Shown in pieces: positions 7,086-14,829 of a stretch of DNA of 16,175 nt. How positions within the stretch are numbered: the stretch's first letter is position 1; the number at the start of each line of letters is the position of its first letter. The notes under the pieces were generated by a model. The model saw nothing but the letters and a program-made list of their open reading frames with translations. It was not told the DNA's origin and made no database searches. The translations under genes were made by a program, and so were the position numbers. The stretch comes from Clostridia bacterium (lineage in GTDB: Bacteria > Bacillota > Clostridia > Christensenellales > Borkfalkiaceae): assembly GCA_900769545.1 (NCBI GenBank), contig CAAGGZ010000062.1:1-16175 (forward strand), read 5' to 3'.

Positions 7086-8261
7086 TTAAACCAACAAATT
7101 TTCTCGTACCGCGTCTATGGTTTCCATAGAAATATCGCATACGTTTATCAAATAATTCTCTATCGCTTTTTGCAATGTTTCGCCGTTCGGTGCATACCAC
7201 TGCATCATAAGCGAATGCATTTGTCCAAAGGCAATAAAATTTTTTTCGTCGTTTTGCATTACGCCTTCACTTTCAAACTCCCAATTCTTTACACTGCTTC
7301 TCCAACGTCTGCCTTGCTCGGAAAAAGAAGTCAACTCGAAATCCTGCACCAAACCTTCGTATTCAACGCCTAATACGCCATTGATTAAATAACATATCGT
7401 GCCCGTTCTGTCTGCGCCAGCCGTACAATGTATATAAACAGGCAAATTATCGGGATTGGCTATCACTTCAAATACACCTTTAATACCGTCAATCGTTCTT
7501 GCGTCAAACAAGCCCGCGCCGCTCACCTTAGGTTGACAAGTATCGGGTAAAATGGAGTTATACGCCCACATACCAAGCTGTTGATATGCCACTCCGTCCA
7601 TATCGACCGCCTTGCCTCCGTCTGTGCCATAGCGTACGTCAAGCTCCGTCTTAATGCCTAATTCTTGCGTAAACGTAGCAATCCCTTCGTCTGTTATTGC
7701 GTTCAGTCTTGCCCCACGATAAATCAAACCATATTTTACTTTGGAGCTTCCCTGCGCGCTATATCCGCCGATATCGCGAACGTTACTAACGCCGTCCACG
7801 TTTACAATGCGCTGACAAAAGTCGCTTTGGGTTGTAAAATTTTGCACCTTCGTTTCATGTAACATTTTCCCGCTTTCATCATACGATTGCAATTTTACAT
7901 AATACGTCGTATTGGGGATTAAAGCGTTAAAGGTGTATTCCGTTTTAGAGCCGTCCACAACGTATTGTATTTTATCAAGCATATCGGCATTGGTTGAAAG
8001 AACAACCGTATATGTATCAACGTTTTCTTGTTTTTCCCAAGAAATAGCTGTCATTTGTTTATCGTATATATCAGCAGATTGCAAAGCCATAATTTGCTCG
8101 TAATCATCTGCAGCCAATAAATAATCACGTACTTCTTTGCTGTACATTTCCACGTTCTTAATTTGCAATTCTTCTTTCTTGGAGATTAAATCGCAAGCCC
8201 CTAAAAGAGATATTGACATAAAAAACACCAATGCGAAAGCTATGATTTTTCGAATTTTCAT
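7086..8261 (-). CDS. Lipoprotein tyrosine-phosphatase-family enzyme with FN3-like domain
   Basis: This 391-residue protein carries a lipoprotein signal (hydrophobic residues 5-20, lipobox LGAC, acylated C23) and should be tethered outside the membrane. Residues about 70-145 have a fibronectin-type-III-like pattern. Residues about 150-391 are a phosphatase of the bacterial tyrosine/lipid phosphatase type (Y_phosphatase3): NVRDIGGYS (159-168 region) matches the family entry motif, and HCTAGADRTG (278-287) is the CX5R loop with nucleophile C279 and R285. Relatives act on phosphotyrosine, phosphoinositides or other phosphomonoesters. I chose the ATG at 8261, not the one 42 bases upstream, because it has AGG at suitable spacing, is followed at once by a normal signal peptide, and the upstream ATG lies inside a hairpin stem. 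Its place in a glycan operon suggests a phosphorylated glycan as substrate; that is inference. Confidence 0.85.
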   Translation of the reverse strand: MKIRKIIAFALVFFMSISLLGACDLISKKEELQIKNVEMYSKEVRDYLLAADDYEQIMALQSADIYDKQMTAISWEKQENVDTYTVVLSTNADMLDKIQYVVDGSKTEYTFNALIPNTTYYVKLQSYDESGKMLHETKVQNFTTQSDFCQRIVNVDGVSNVRDIGGYSAQGSSKVKYGLIYRGARLNAITDEGIATFTQELGIKTELDVRYGTDGGKAVDMDGVAYQQLGMWAYNSILPDTCQPKVSGAGLFDARTIDGIKGVFEVIANPDNLPVYIHCTAGADRTGTICYLINGVLGVEYEGLVQDFELTSFSEQGRRWRSSVKNWEFESEGVMQNDEKNFIAFGQMHSLMMQWYAPNGETLQKAIENYLINVCDISMETIDAVRENLLV

Positions 8262-8278
8262 ATTATACCTATACTTCA

Positions 8279-8310
8279 CATAGGGATGCAAAATAATCTG
8301 CATCCCTATG
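8279..8310 (-). repeat. Intercistronic hairpin after the large secreted-protein gene
   Basis: CATAGGGATGCA (8279-8290) and TGCATCCCTATG (8299-8310) form a perfect 12-bp stem with an 8-nt loop, 14 bp after the stop codon at 8325. On the minus strand no U tract follows, so it is more likely an mRNA-stabilising or processing structure than a full terminator. It buries the upstream in-frame ATG at 8303. Confidence 0.7.
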
Positions 8311-8324
8311 CGTTTTGAATTTTG

Positions 8325-11300
8325 TTATTTTACTTTAACGGGAATAATGAATACGCCCTCAGCAGACGCAACGTCAAGAGAGAGTACGCCGTTGTTCAAG
8401 TAAACGAGCGTTTCTTCACCGCCTTGATATACTTTCACCGCCTTATATTCTGCGCTGAACGTAACCGTAACGCTTGCCGCTGTCGCATTTTCGGGAATTG
8501 TCAAGTTGGTGATCATCACGCCATCATAACCGTTTTCATCTTCAAAATGACCAACCACTACGTCCTGCGTGGACGTTATACTGCTCATTACCCCGAACTC
8601 ATCTATCCCAATCGAATGAGTTAAATCGCTCGTAATCAAGCCCGTTTGCGCCGTTGTACCTGTTACAGTGGAAGTTCCCAACCAATCGAAGCTCATAAAT
8701 ACGTGATCCCATACGCCAATGATTGCGCTTGCGTCTTTCACGTCGGTATAGGTCTGCGTCCATTCGCCCGTGTCTTGATTAAACAATGCACCGTCGATGA
8801 TATAATCACCCGTACCTGCGAAGGTGTAATGCACAAGATTGGTCGCACCATACGTCATCGCAACGTACATTTGATAGGTCAAATCCGCTACTGTCGGATC
8901 AATATACTTCGTTTCATCACCGTCCGCCAAATGCTGCGTAGTAAGCAAAGTGTACCATAAAGGCTTATCATTCTTATCCGCATAGTAGCTTGCAATGTCA
9001 AAGTTTTTCAGCCAATCACTTCTAAGACTGATTTCACTTTCATAGCCAGTAATCGAACCAAAGATATTTTCTTTTGCCTGATAGTACATCATATAATGGT
9101 CAAAGGAAACGATAGCTAAATTGCTCGTCTCAATGGCTTCTTGCACATAAGCGTCGTAATTGCCGCCCATATCACCGCTATAAACAGGCAATAGGTTGAC
9201 ATAAAGCTGTTTACCGTTTTCGCCAAATGCCGAAAGTTCCCACTTTTCTTGTAAGATCTTTAACGAAGCCAACTCACTTTGCGCAGGTTCGTCCACGTAA
9301 TAACCCAAGAATGCCTCATGCGCAACGTAAGAAGGAATTGTACTGCCATCCCAAGATTTCTGGAAGAAAATGCCGATGCCGTATTCAGCCGCCAAATCCA
9401 AAAGCGCCGTTTCTTCCGCTTGTATTTCCGTATCCGTTCTGCCGTAGAACGTACCTGCAAGCACGGTTATACCTGCTTCTTGCAATTTCGCGAAGTTCGT
9501 TCTACCCGTCTCACCATTGAAATAGTTAAGCGTTGCATTTGTACCAAGCCAGCTTGTAGCGCCAATATCAATTTGCTTATCGTTTGCATAGGTGGGAATA
9601 TCAAGATATTCCTCTGCGGTATATACGCGAATACCTGTGAGTTTCCAATATGCGTTTGCGTTATTCGCATAGCGCATAAGCACACGAATACCTGCGCAAT
9701 CCGCCGTAATATTTGTTGTAGAAGTAAATTTACCGTTGTTCCACGTATCGGGAGCGTCCCAAGCCGTTACAAAGCGACCGTCGAAAAGATTATCCCTATT
9801 CGCATTCGCGCCCCACGTCCACACGCCGTGTCCTACGTTGATTGCACCAACAAGCTCAAAATCCATTTCTACAATCATCCCTGCCGTTAAGTTGGGATAT
9901 TCAAAGAAGAAATAAGATTGAGGGTAGTTCGCATTCGTCGTATCGCCAACGCTGATAGGCGAAAGTTTCAAGTAGTTGCCCGACGCATCTTTTACATGCG
10001 TGAGCTTCGTATTTTCAATATTTGTAATATTCCAAAGCTCACTTTCTTCAAAGAAATTAGGATTTTTATAATATTCGTTATATACTGCGTATACGGTATG
10101 ATTTTTTGTTGCCGTCACAACCGTGTTCGATGTAATCTGTAAACCTGTGCCGTCCGCATTGAAATACCATCCCTTAAACACCGCGTTTTCCTTTTCAGGC
10201 GCAGTAGGCAAACTGTATTTGCCGCCAAACGTTACGGAAGCCGTGCTTTCTTCGCCGTTTACGCTATACGTTACGGTAGACGTAGGATATTCGCCGTCGA
10301 TAATTCTAACGCTCGTAAGCCTCCAGTACGCTTCTGCGTTATCGCCGTACTTCATCTGGATTCTTATACCATAGCAGTCTGCCGTGATATTCGTCGTGGA
10401 CGTAAATTTACCGCCATTCCATACGGTAGGAGCGTCCCAACCCGTTACGAATTGACCGTCAAATTGCGCGCCGCCGCTTGCATTCGCACCCCACGTCCAA
10501 ATACCGTGATTTACTGCAATCGTACCTACAAGCTCAAAATCCATTTCTACGGTCATACCAGCTTTCAAATTTTGTTTAAACCAGAAAATTGAATACAGGT
10601 TATTCATATCCGTCGGCGTGAATTTTACGTAGCTCCCCGTAGCTTCCGTTACGATTTCCTTGCCACCATGGTCGAGTTCAATGAATTTATTGAGCTGACT
10701 TTCGTCACTGAAATCATAAGCAACGGGATATTCAATAGGCTCGATGACTCTAATTGCGTTAATACGCCAATATGCGTCTGCATTGTTTGCAAAACGAACC
10801 AAGAATTTAATACCAGCGCAATCTTGCGCAATTTCTACTATCGCCGTAAATTTACCGCTATTCCACGTATTAGGCGTATCCCAAGCCGTATAATAGCCAC
10901 CCTCGAACAAGTTATCCTTATTCACATTTACACCGTACGTCCAAATACCGTGAGCGACACTGATACCGCCAACAAGCTCGAAATCGATCTCTACCGTAAG
11001 CCCAGCCGATAATGCTCTGCTGAACAAGAATTCCGACTGCGGATCATTTACACCGTTGATCGTTTTATCCTGAGGTGAAAGTTTCAAATATCCTTCGCTC
11101 GTATTGATTTCTACAACGCCGTTGTTAACGCTGGAAAATTCCGTCGCTTGATCTGCCGTCGTAAAATCGTATTCCAAACGTTCTTTGGCAACGGCTTGTT
11201 CTTTTTCATAAACTGCGTACAACGCATGATCTCTTGCCGTACTTACAATCGTGCTTGCCGTTACTGCTTCACCGCTACCGTCTGCGTTCAAGTACCAACC

Positions 11301-13001
11301 CTTAAACACATAGTCTGCCTTGTTAGGAGCTTCGGCAAGTGCGCCGTAAGCGCTGCCGTACGTTACCGTTTGAGTTTCCAACGTTGCATCATAGGTTACC
11401 GTATAGGTGGGATAATCAGGATAGAATACTCTAATGCCCGAAATTTTAAAATATGCACCGCTTTCACTGTTCATAACGAACTGCATTCTAATCCCGTAAC
11501 AATCCTGCGTAATTTCCGTCAAAACGGTCGTCTTTTGACAATCCCAACCGCCGTCCCAGGACGCATTACCCATAACGGAAGTAGTAACGCCGTCATTGTT
11601 GCCTTTTGCGTTAGCCGTGTATGCCAAGAAGGTTACTTGACCTGCACTGTAAGCAGGATTTGCGCAAACGTATTCTACGTCAATTTCAACCTTTGCGCCC
11701 GTTTTTAAGTTTGACTTAAAGAGCAACGTACTTTCGCTACCATGCGTACCGACTACCTTTAAGTAATCATCTACAATCGAATAAGTTGTATTCTTCGCTG
11801 TTGTAAACGTATTAAGTTGACTTTCATCGCTGAAATCATAAATCAAAGGATATTCTAAAATTCTAATCCCTGTGATTTTGAAATACGCGCTTGTGTCCGC
11901 GCCGTATACGAATTGCATTCTGATACCATAGCAATCCTGCGTAACCGTAACGGAAACTGTCGTCTTTGAGCAATCCCAGCCGCCGTCCCAGGACGCGTTA
12001 CCCATAACAGCCGTTGTATTGCCGTCTGCGTCACCCGCGGCATTTGCGGTATACGCCAAGAAGGTTACTTGGTTTCCGCTTGCATAAGCCGTATTGTTGC
12101 TAACGTATTCTACGTCAATCTCTACAAGCGAGTTTGCTTTTAATTCCGAATCAAATACCAAAATATTGGTTGCTCCCGATTGACCCGTAACCTTCAAATA
12201 ATTATCCACAATCGAATAGCTTACCGTTTCAGGCTTGCTGAACGAATTGATTTGGTCGCTTGTCGCAAAATCCCAAATTTTGCGGTTTTCTTCATAGATT
12301 GCATACAAAATAACGTCGCCTTTCTTGTTAGAAACCGTTTCTGCCGTGATGATTTCACCCGTACCGTCTGCTTTGGTATTCCAATACTTAAACGTTGCGT
12401 CTTCTTTTACTGGCGTAGGCAATTCACCGTATGCGCTGCCATAAGCCACCGTTTGATCCGCAACCGCCGTTTTTCCGTCTATCGCACCGCCATTCAAATC
12501 AAAAGTAATCACGCAAGACGCTGCCCCAAGGTCTTTTCTATTGCCATATATAATCGTATCGGACGTAACCAAGTTACCGTCAGCTCTATCGCCCACCTTT
12601 GCATACGCTTGATAGGTGTAAGCTTCCGCTTGATCGTAAGCAATTTCCCATACGATCATGCCCGTATATTCGCTACCGAACATATCGCTTACCGTCCAAG
12701 TGGAGTTACCGCTTGTAATCGACGTGTAATATTTCGTCGTAACGGCGTGATATTTTGTAATGCCTTCCATATCCTTAAAGGCGTATCCGACTTCATAAAC
12801 GTCTTCGTAATCCCTAATACCCGTCGCAAGCAACATATGTTCTTGGGACTTTGAAATTTTATATTTGGTCGTTGAAAGCGTAGGTATTGCGCCGCTTATT
12901 GTTTCCGCGCTTACCACTGCCGTATTCAACGAAAATACAAGCCCAAACACCATACAAATCCCACATAAAAATGAAAGTATGTATACGCTTAATTTTCTCA
13001 T
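8325..13001 (-). CDS. Large secreted modular glycan-binding protein with C-terminal glycosidase-like domain
   Basis: This 1558-residue protein has a signal peptide (1-32, cleavage near VVSAET). Next come an unassigned beta-rich domain (33-160), an InlB B-repeat (163-237), two type-A modules (242-383, 386-527), InlB repeat 2 (532-598), two type-B modules (608-754, 760-903), InlB repeat 3 (907-974), one type-B module (982-1128) and a C-terminal TIM-barrel-like domain plus small beta domain (1144-1558). The modules begin with a YDF-type strand, end with AY[FW]+ITGIRI-type strands and carry exposed tryptophans, as carbohydrate-binding modules do; the family is not one I can name. The C-terminal domain is a close paralogue of the lipoprotein at 13530-14783 and has YYVDEP with E1238 as candidate acid/base. 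No LPXTG or SLH anchor is present. AAGGAG eight bases before the ATG supports the start. Confidence 0.85.
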   Translation of the reverse strand: MRKLSVYILSFLCGICMVFGLVFSLNTAVVSAETISGAIPTLSTTKYKISKSQEHMLLATGIRDYEDVYEVGYAFKDMEGITKYHAVTTKYYTSITSGNSTWTVSDMFGSEYTGMIVWEIAYDQAEAYTYQAYAKVGDRADGNLVTSDTIIYGNRKDLGAASCVITFDLNGGAIDGKTAVADQTVAYGSAYGELPTPVKEDATFKYWNTKADGTGEIITAETVSNKKGDVILYAIYEENRKIWDFATSDQINSFSKPETVSYSIVDNYLKVTGQSGATNILVFDSELKANSLVEIDVEYVSNNTAYASGNQVTFLAYTANAAGDADGNTTAVMGNASWDGGWDCSKTTVSVTVTQDCYGIRMQFVYGADTSAYFKITGIRILEYPLIYDFSDESQLNTFTTAKNTTYSIVDDYLKVVGTHGSESTLLFKSNLKTGAKVEIDVEYVCANPAYSAGQVTFLAYTANAKGNNDGVTTSVMGNASWDGGWDCQKTTVLTEITQDCYGIRMQFVMNSESGAYFKISGIRVFYPDYPTYTVTYDATLETQTVTYGSAYGALAEAPNKADYVFKGWYLNADGSGEAVTASTIVSTARDHALYAVYEKEQAVAKERLEYDFTTADQATEFSSVNNGVVEINTSEGYLKLSPQDKTINGVNDPQSEFLFSRALSAGLTVEIDFELVGGISVAHGIWTYGVNVNKDNLFEGGYYTAWDTPNTWNSGKFTAIVEIAQDCAGIKFLVRFANNADAYWRINAIRVIEPIEYPVAYDFSDESQLNKFIELDHGGKEIVTEATGSYVKFTPTDMNNLYSIFWFKQNLKAGMTVEMDFELVGTIAVNHGIWTWGANASGGAQFDGQFVTGWDAPTVWNGGKFTSTTNITADCYGIRIQMKYGDNAEAYWRLTSVRIIDGEYPTSTVTYSVNGEESTASVTFGGKYSLPTAPEKENAVFKGWYFNADGTGLQITSNTVVTATKNHTVYAVYNEYYKNPNFFEESELWNITNIENTKLTHVKDASGNYLKLSPISVGDTTNANYPQSYFFFEYPNLTAGMIVEMDFELVGAINVGHGVWTWGANANRDNLFDGRFVTAWDAPDTWNNGKFTSTTNITADCAGIRVLMRYANNANAYWKLTGIRVYTAEEYLDIPTYANDKQIDIGATSWLGTNATLNYFNGETGRTNFAKLQEAGITVLAGTFYGRTDTEIQAEETALLDLAAEYGIGIFFQKSWDGSTIPSYVAHEAFLGYYVDEPAQSELASLKILQEKWELSAFGENGKQLYVNLLPVYSGDMGGNYDAYVQEAIETSNLAIVSFDHYMMYYQAKENIFGSITGYESEISLRSDWLKNFDIASYYADKNDKPLWYTLLTTQHLADGDETKYIDPTVADLTYQMYVAMTYGATNLVHYTFAGTGDYIIDGALFNQDTGEWTQTYTDVKDASAIIGVWDHVFMSFDWLGTSTVTGTTAQTGLITSDLTHSIGIDEFGVMSSITSTQDVVVGHFEDENGYDGVMITNLTIPENATAASVTVTFSAEYKAVKVYQGGEETLVYLNNGVLSLDVASAEGVFIIPVKVK
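8328..9572 (-). other. Glycosidase-like domain of the large secreted protein
   Basis: Residues 1144-1558 align along their whole length with the mature lipoprotein encoded at 13530-14783. Shared blocks are YDEP/VDEP, YVNL, SFD-Y, SYYA, PLWYT, QM--AMTYG, WDH, WLGTSTV-GT--QTGL, and a C-terminal beta domain beginning VGHFEDE. The DEP motif at a predicted strand end fits a clan GH-A-like acid/base. The second carboxylate expected of a retaining GH-A enzyme is not obvious; D1301 in SFDHY and D1335 are conserved alternatives. Confidence 0.6.
9618..10058 (-). repeat. Type-B module 3 of the large secreted protein
   Basis: Residues 982-1128. It has the type-B signatures MDFELVGAINVGHGVWTWG, DNLFDG, TAWDAPDTWNNGKFT and DCAGIR, and one cysteine. 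It stands alone between InlB repeat 3 and the glycosidase-like domain, whereas the other modules of this protein come in pairs. Confidence 0.7.
10080..10283 (-). repeat. InlB B-repeat 3
   Basis: Residues 907-974 show the InlB/Listeria-Bacteroides repeat pattern: a TVTY strand, a glycine/tyrosine turn, VFKGWYFNADGTG and a closing HTVYAVY strand. Such repeats act as rigid spacers in Gram-positive surface proteins. Confidence 0.75.
10293..10724 (-). repeat. Type-B module 2 of the large secreted protein
   Basis: Residues 760-903. It keeps MDFELVG, HGIWTWGAN, TGWDAPTVWNGGKFTSTT and DCYGIR. It begins with YDFSDESQLNKF, which is the opening of type-A module 2 (YDFSDESQLNTF), so the two module types share an N-terminal edge. 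That suggests common descent or recombination between types. Confidence 0.7.
10740..11180 (-). repeat. Type-B module 1 of the large secreted protein
   Basis: Residues 608-754. It is very close to the type-B module of the partial gene at 15328-15756: both share EYDFTT-DQ, GYLKLSP-DKTI, HGIW-YGVN, YYTAWDTP and QDCAGIKFLVRFA. The tryptophans in HGIWTYG, TAWDTP and TWNSG are candidates for sugar stacking. Confidence 0.72.
11208..11408 (-). repeat. InlB B-repeat 2
   Basis: Residues 532-598: TYTVTYDATLETQTVTYGSA, YVFKGWYLNADGSGE and HALYAVYEK follow the InlB B-repeat pattern. It separates the type-A pair from the type-B pair. Confidence 0.75.
11421..11846 (-). repeat. Type-A module 2 of the large secreted protein
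   Basis: Residues 386-527. It has EIDVEYV, QVTFLAYTANA, the hallmark MGNASWDGGWDC, TQDCYGIRMQFV and AYFKISGIRV. Two cysteines (C488, C501) sit in the C-x12-C arrangement shared by all type-A modules. Confidence 0.72.
11853..12278 (-). repeat. Type-A module 1 of the large secreted protein
   Basis: Residues 242-383. It resembles type-A module 2 closely through NASWDGGWDC, TVTQDCYGIRMQFV and AYFKITGIRI. Cysteines C344 and C357 could form a disulfide. Aromatic residues W338 and W342 are candidates for ligand contact. Confidence 0.72.
12291..12515 (-). repeat. InlB B-repeat 1
   Basis: Residues 163-237: VITFDLNGG, a long glycine/tyrosine turn, FKYWNTKADGTGE and VILYAIYEE fit the InlB B-repeat pattern, with KYW where most repeats have KGW. 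It links the unassigned N-terminal domain to the first module pair. Confidence 0.78.
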
Positions 13002-13025
13002 TTTCTTTCTCCTTGTTTTTATCGG

Positions 13026-13340
13026 TTAAACCGTTCCGTCAAAATTCCCACCGTCTGTTATAGGGGGAACTACCGTTCCGCTGGAAGGCGCGCTTTCCGC
13101 GCTCGAATCATCGCTTCCCACCGAAGAATCAGAAGTTGCACTTGAATCGGAGTCCACATTGAAATCTTCTGAACTCGATACTTCCTCTTCTATACTTGAA
13201 TCTGTACTTTCCGCTTTTGATGACTGACTGATTGGCTCTTCATAAGAACCGCTATTTTGATTGCCGTTTATAAAAAAACACCCTGTCATACAACTCATAA
13301 CCATCAATATGCTTAATATGCCAATCCATAGCTTTTTCAT
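13026..13340 (-). CDS. Small Ser/Asp/Glu-rich lipoprotein
   Basis: This 104-residue protein begins with a short charged region and hydrophobic segment ending in the lipobox MTGC (acylated C21). The mature part (22-104) is low-complexity, rich in Ser, Asp and Glu, with SSS, SDSS and SSAES runs and a PPITDGGNFDGTV end. It has no recognisable domain and looks like a flexible acidic stalk or an adaptor tethered to the membrane. AGGAG before the ATG supports the start. It lies 13 bp after the 45-residue gene and 24 bp before the large secreted protein gene. A helper role for the exported proteins is inference; function unknown. Confidence 0.78.
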   Translation of the reverse strand: MKKLWIGILSILMVMSCMTGCFFINGNQNSGSYEEPISQSSKAESTDSSIEEEVSSSEDFNVDSDSSATSDSSVGSDDSSAESAPSSGTVVPPITDGGNFDGTV

Positions 13341-13353
13341 AAAAGACTCCTAA

Positions 13354-13491
13354 TTATTCATTCCAGCCATTACCGTCGTCATAATCGCCCTCAGGATTCA
13401 TATTATCTCCACCTGAAACCGTTAAAACGTCAATTCGTTCAAAACGTAAAATTTCAATAAAAAGATCATCGTAATAATTTTTCTTTTTCAT
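13354..13491 (-). CDS. 45-residue acidic peptide, unknown function
   Basis: A short gene fills the gap between two lipoprotein genes. It starts at ATG 13491-13489 with an AGGAG ribosome binding site eleven bases upstream and ends at TAA (13356-13354). The peptide begins MKKKNYYDDLFIEILRF, continues ERIDVLTVSGGDN and ends in an acidic, Gly/Asn-rich tail GDYDDGNGWNE. It has no cysteine, signal peptide or membrane segment. I recall similar short peptides (a basic start, E-I-hydrophobic-R-F, then D-V-hydrophobic-T-x-S-G and an acidic glycine tail) as frequent in Clostridia, without a known role; that is memory, not a search result. The good ribosome site and tight 13-bp gap to the next gene argue that it is real. 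Confidence 0.7.
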   Translation of the reverse strand: MKKKNYYDDLFIEILRFERIDVLTVSGGDNMNPEGDYDDGNGWNE

Positions 13492-13529
13492 AAGATTTTT
13501 CTCCTATTATACGACATTAAGCTAACCGC

Positions 13530-14783
13530 TTATTTTGCTTTAAGAGGAATTACAAACACTGCGTCCGTAGAAGGTATTTCTAAAGACAATTCGCCATTTT
13601 TTAAGGTAACAACTTTTTCTTCCCCGTTTTGAACGACCAAAGCTCCCTTATATTTTGACGAAAATGTAAGAGCAACCTCTGCTGTTTGTTCATCATAAGG
13701 ATTGGTGGTATTTGTCACCATATACCCTTTTCTGCCGTCCTCATCTTCAAAATGCCCCACAAGCACATCATAGTTGGACGTTGCATCCGTTAATGCGTAC
13801 GTTTCATCAATATCAACGTTATACTTCACGCAATCAAACAAGCCCGTTTGTTCCTTTGTCCCTTCTACAGTAGAAGTCCCCAACCATTCATAGCTCATAT
13901 AAATATGGTCCCATGCACGAATGGCGGCGTTCGCCTCGGACACCTTATAATAGGTCTCCGTAGGTTTACCTTCCATATCCACCATAGGATACAAATACGT
14001 TGGCTCATGCGAAGAGTAGATATAGTGTAACAAATACGTAGAACCATATGTCATCGCCAAGTTCATCTGCCAAATCAAATCATTTGTTGTTGGATTGATA
14101 TACCAAAGATGCCCCGAAGTAAGCATAGTGTACCAAAGCGGGATACCCGCTTCTTTGGCATAATAGCTACAAACGTCAAAATCGTACAAATATTCTTCAC
14201 GAATATACGTTTCACCTGTAGCGTCATCCTTCATCAAGGAGTAATTGTCAAACGACAGCATTTCCAAACCACATTCGTCAATGTACGCTTCCAAATACTT
14301 TTCATAAGCCGTGCCGATGTTTGCGTAACTGGGATTCAAGTTCACGTAGAACATTCTGTCCCCCATTTTTTGCGTGTATTCTTGCTTCATTTTTGTCAAC
14401 GTAGCCAAATCTTCCATAAACGGCTCGTCATAGACGCAGAAGCCCCAAAAATTGTCTTTGTTGATATAAGAAGGCGTCATACCGTTCCAAGGACGTTGGT
14501 CGGCAATGACGTTTAATTCATATTTTGCGCAAAGGTCGATAAAGGTTTCTAAAGGCGTATTTCTCGTATAAGTCCCCAACAATAAGTTGACCCCTGCTTT
14601 TTGTAAATTACTTAATTCTTCTTCGCTTAAATCAAAGTGCGAACCGTTCCACACCCCGATCGTAATCGCCGCATCTTCATCATAACTGGGAACATCAAAC
14701 TGATAGTTTCCCTCCATATTACAAGCGGATAACCCTATCATCCCCAACATTATAGCTAAGCCAATAGATATTTTCTTTTTCAT
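13530..14783 (-). CDS. Lipoprotein with TIM-barrel glycosidase-like domain
   Basis: This 417-residue protein has a lipoprotein signal (hydrophobic 5-19, lipobox LSAC, acylated C21) and is probably anchored outside the membrane. Residues about 38-320 look like a TIM barrel: AITIGVWNG opens strand 1, FWGFCVYDEP (112-121) gives E120 as candidate acid/base, FYVNLNPSY and MLSFDNY (175-181, D179) follow, then PLWYTMLTSGH and MNLAMTYGSTYLLHY for late strands. A small beta domain (about 335-417) closes the protein. It is a full-length paralogue of the C-terminal domain of the large secreted protein. I cannot name a CAZy family, and a second catalytic carboxylate is not obvious, so it may be an unusual enzyme or a binding protein. 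AGAGG seven bases upstream supports the start. Confidence 0.78.
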   Translation of the reverse strand: MKKKISIGLAIMLGMIGLSACNMEGNYQFDVPSYDEDAAITIGVWNGSHFDLSEEELSNLQKAGVNLLLGTYTRNTPLETFIDLCAKYELNVIADQRPWNGMTPSYINKDNFWGFCVYDEPFMEDLATLTKMKQEYTQKMGDRMFYVNLNPSYANIGTAYEKYLEAYIDECGLEMLSFDNYSLMKDDATGETYIREEYLYDFDVCSYYAKEAGIPLWYTMLTSGHLWYINPTTNDLIWQMNLAMTYGSTYLLHYIYSSHEPTYLYPMVDMEGKPTETYYKVSEANAAIRAWDHIYMSYEWLGTSTVEGTKEQTGLFDCVKYNVDIDETYALTDATSNYDVLVGHFEDEDGRKGYMVTNTTNPYDEQTAEVALTFSSKYKGALVVQNGEEKVVTLKNGELSLEIPSTDAVFVIPLKAK

Positions 14784-14829
14784 GTTAAACCTCTTTTTGA
14801 TTGCTTCTCCTAAAAGGAATCATTTAATC

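Noticed and set aside
8262..8303. TATAAT at 8262-8267 as a promoter, and the ATG at 8303 as the phosphatase start
   Set aside because: The TATAAT abuts the ATG, so transcription would start inside the gene, and no -35 lies at proper spacing. The ATG at 8303 lies in a 12-bp hairpin stem and would put 14 extra residues before a normal lipoprotein signal.
9618..12278. CRISPR or minisatellite from the recurring similar DNA
   Set aside because: The repeats are about 430 bp, diverged and in frame. They are protein modules, not short identical repeats with unique spacers.
9279..12854. Long plus-strand frames opposite the large secreted gene (up to 224 codons)
   Set aside because: They are antisense shadows of repeated modules with biased codon use. 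The peptides are Arg/Cys/Ile-rich and recur because the coding strand is repetitive.
13023..13033. CGGTT-A-AACCG palindrome at the stop of the stalk lipoprotein gene
   Set aside because: The 5-bp arms with a single-base centre cannot form a stable RNA hairpin and there is no T run. Probably chance.
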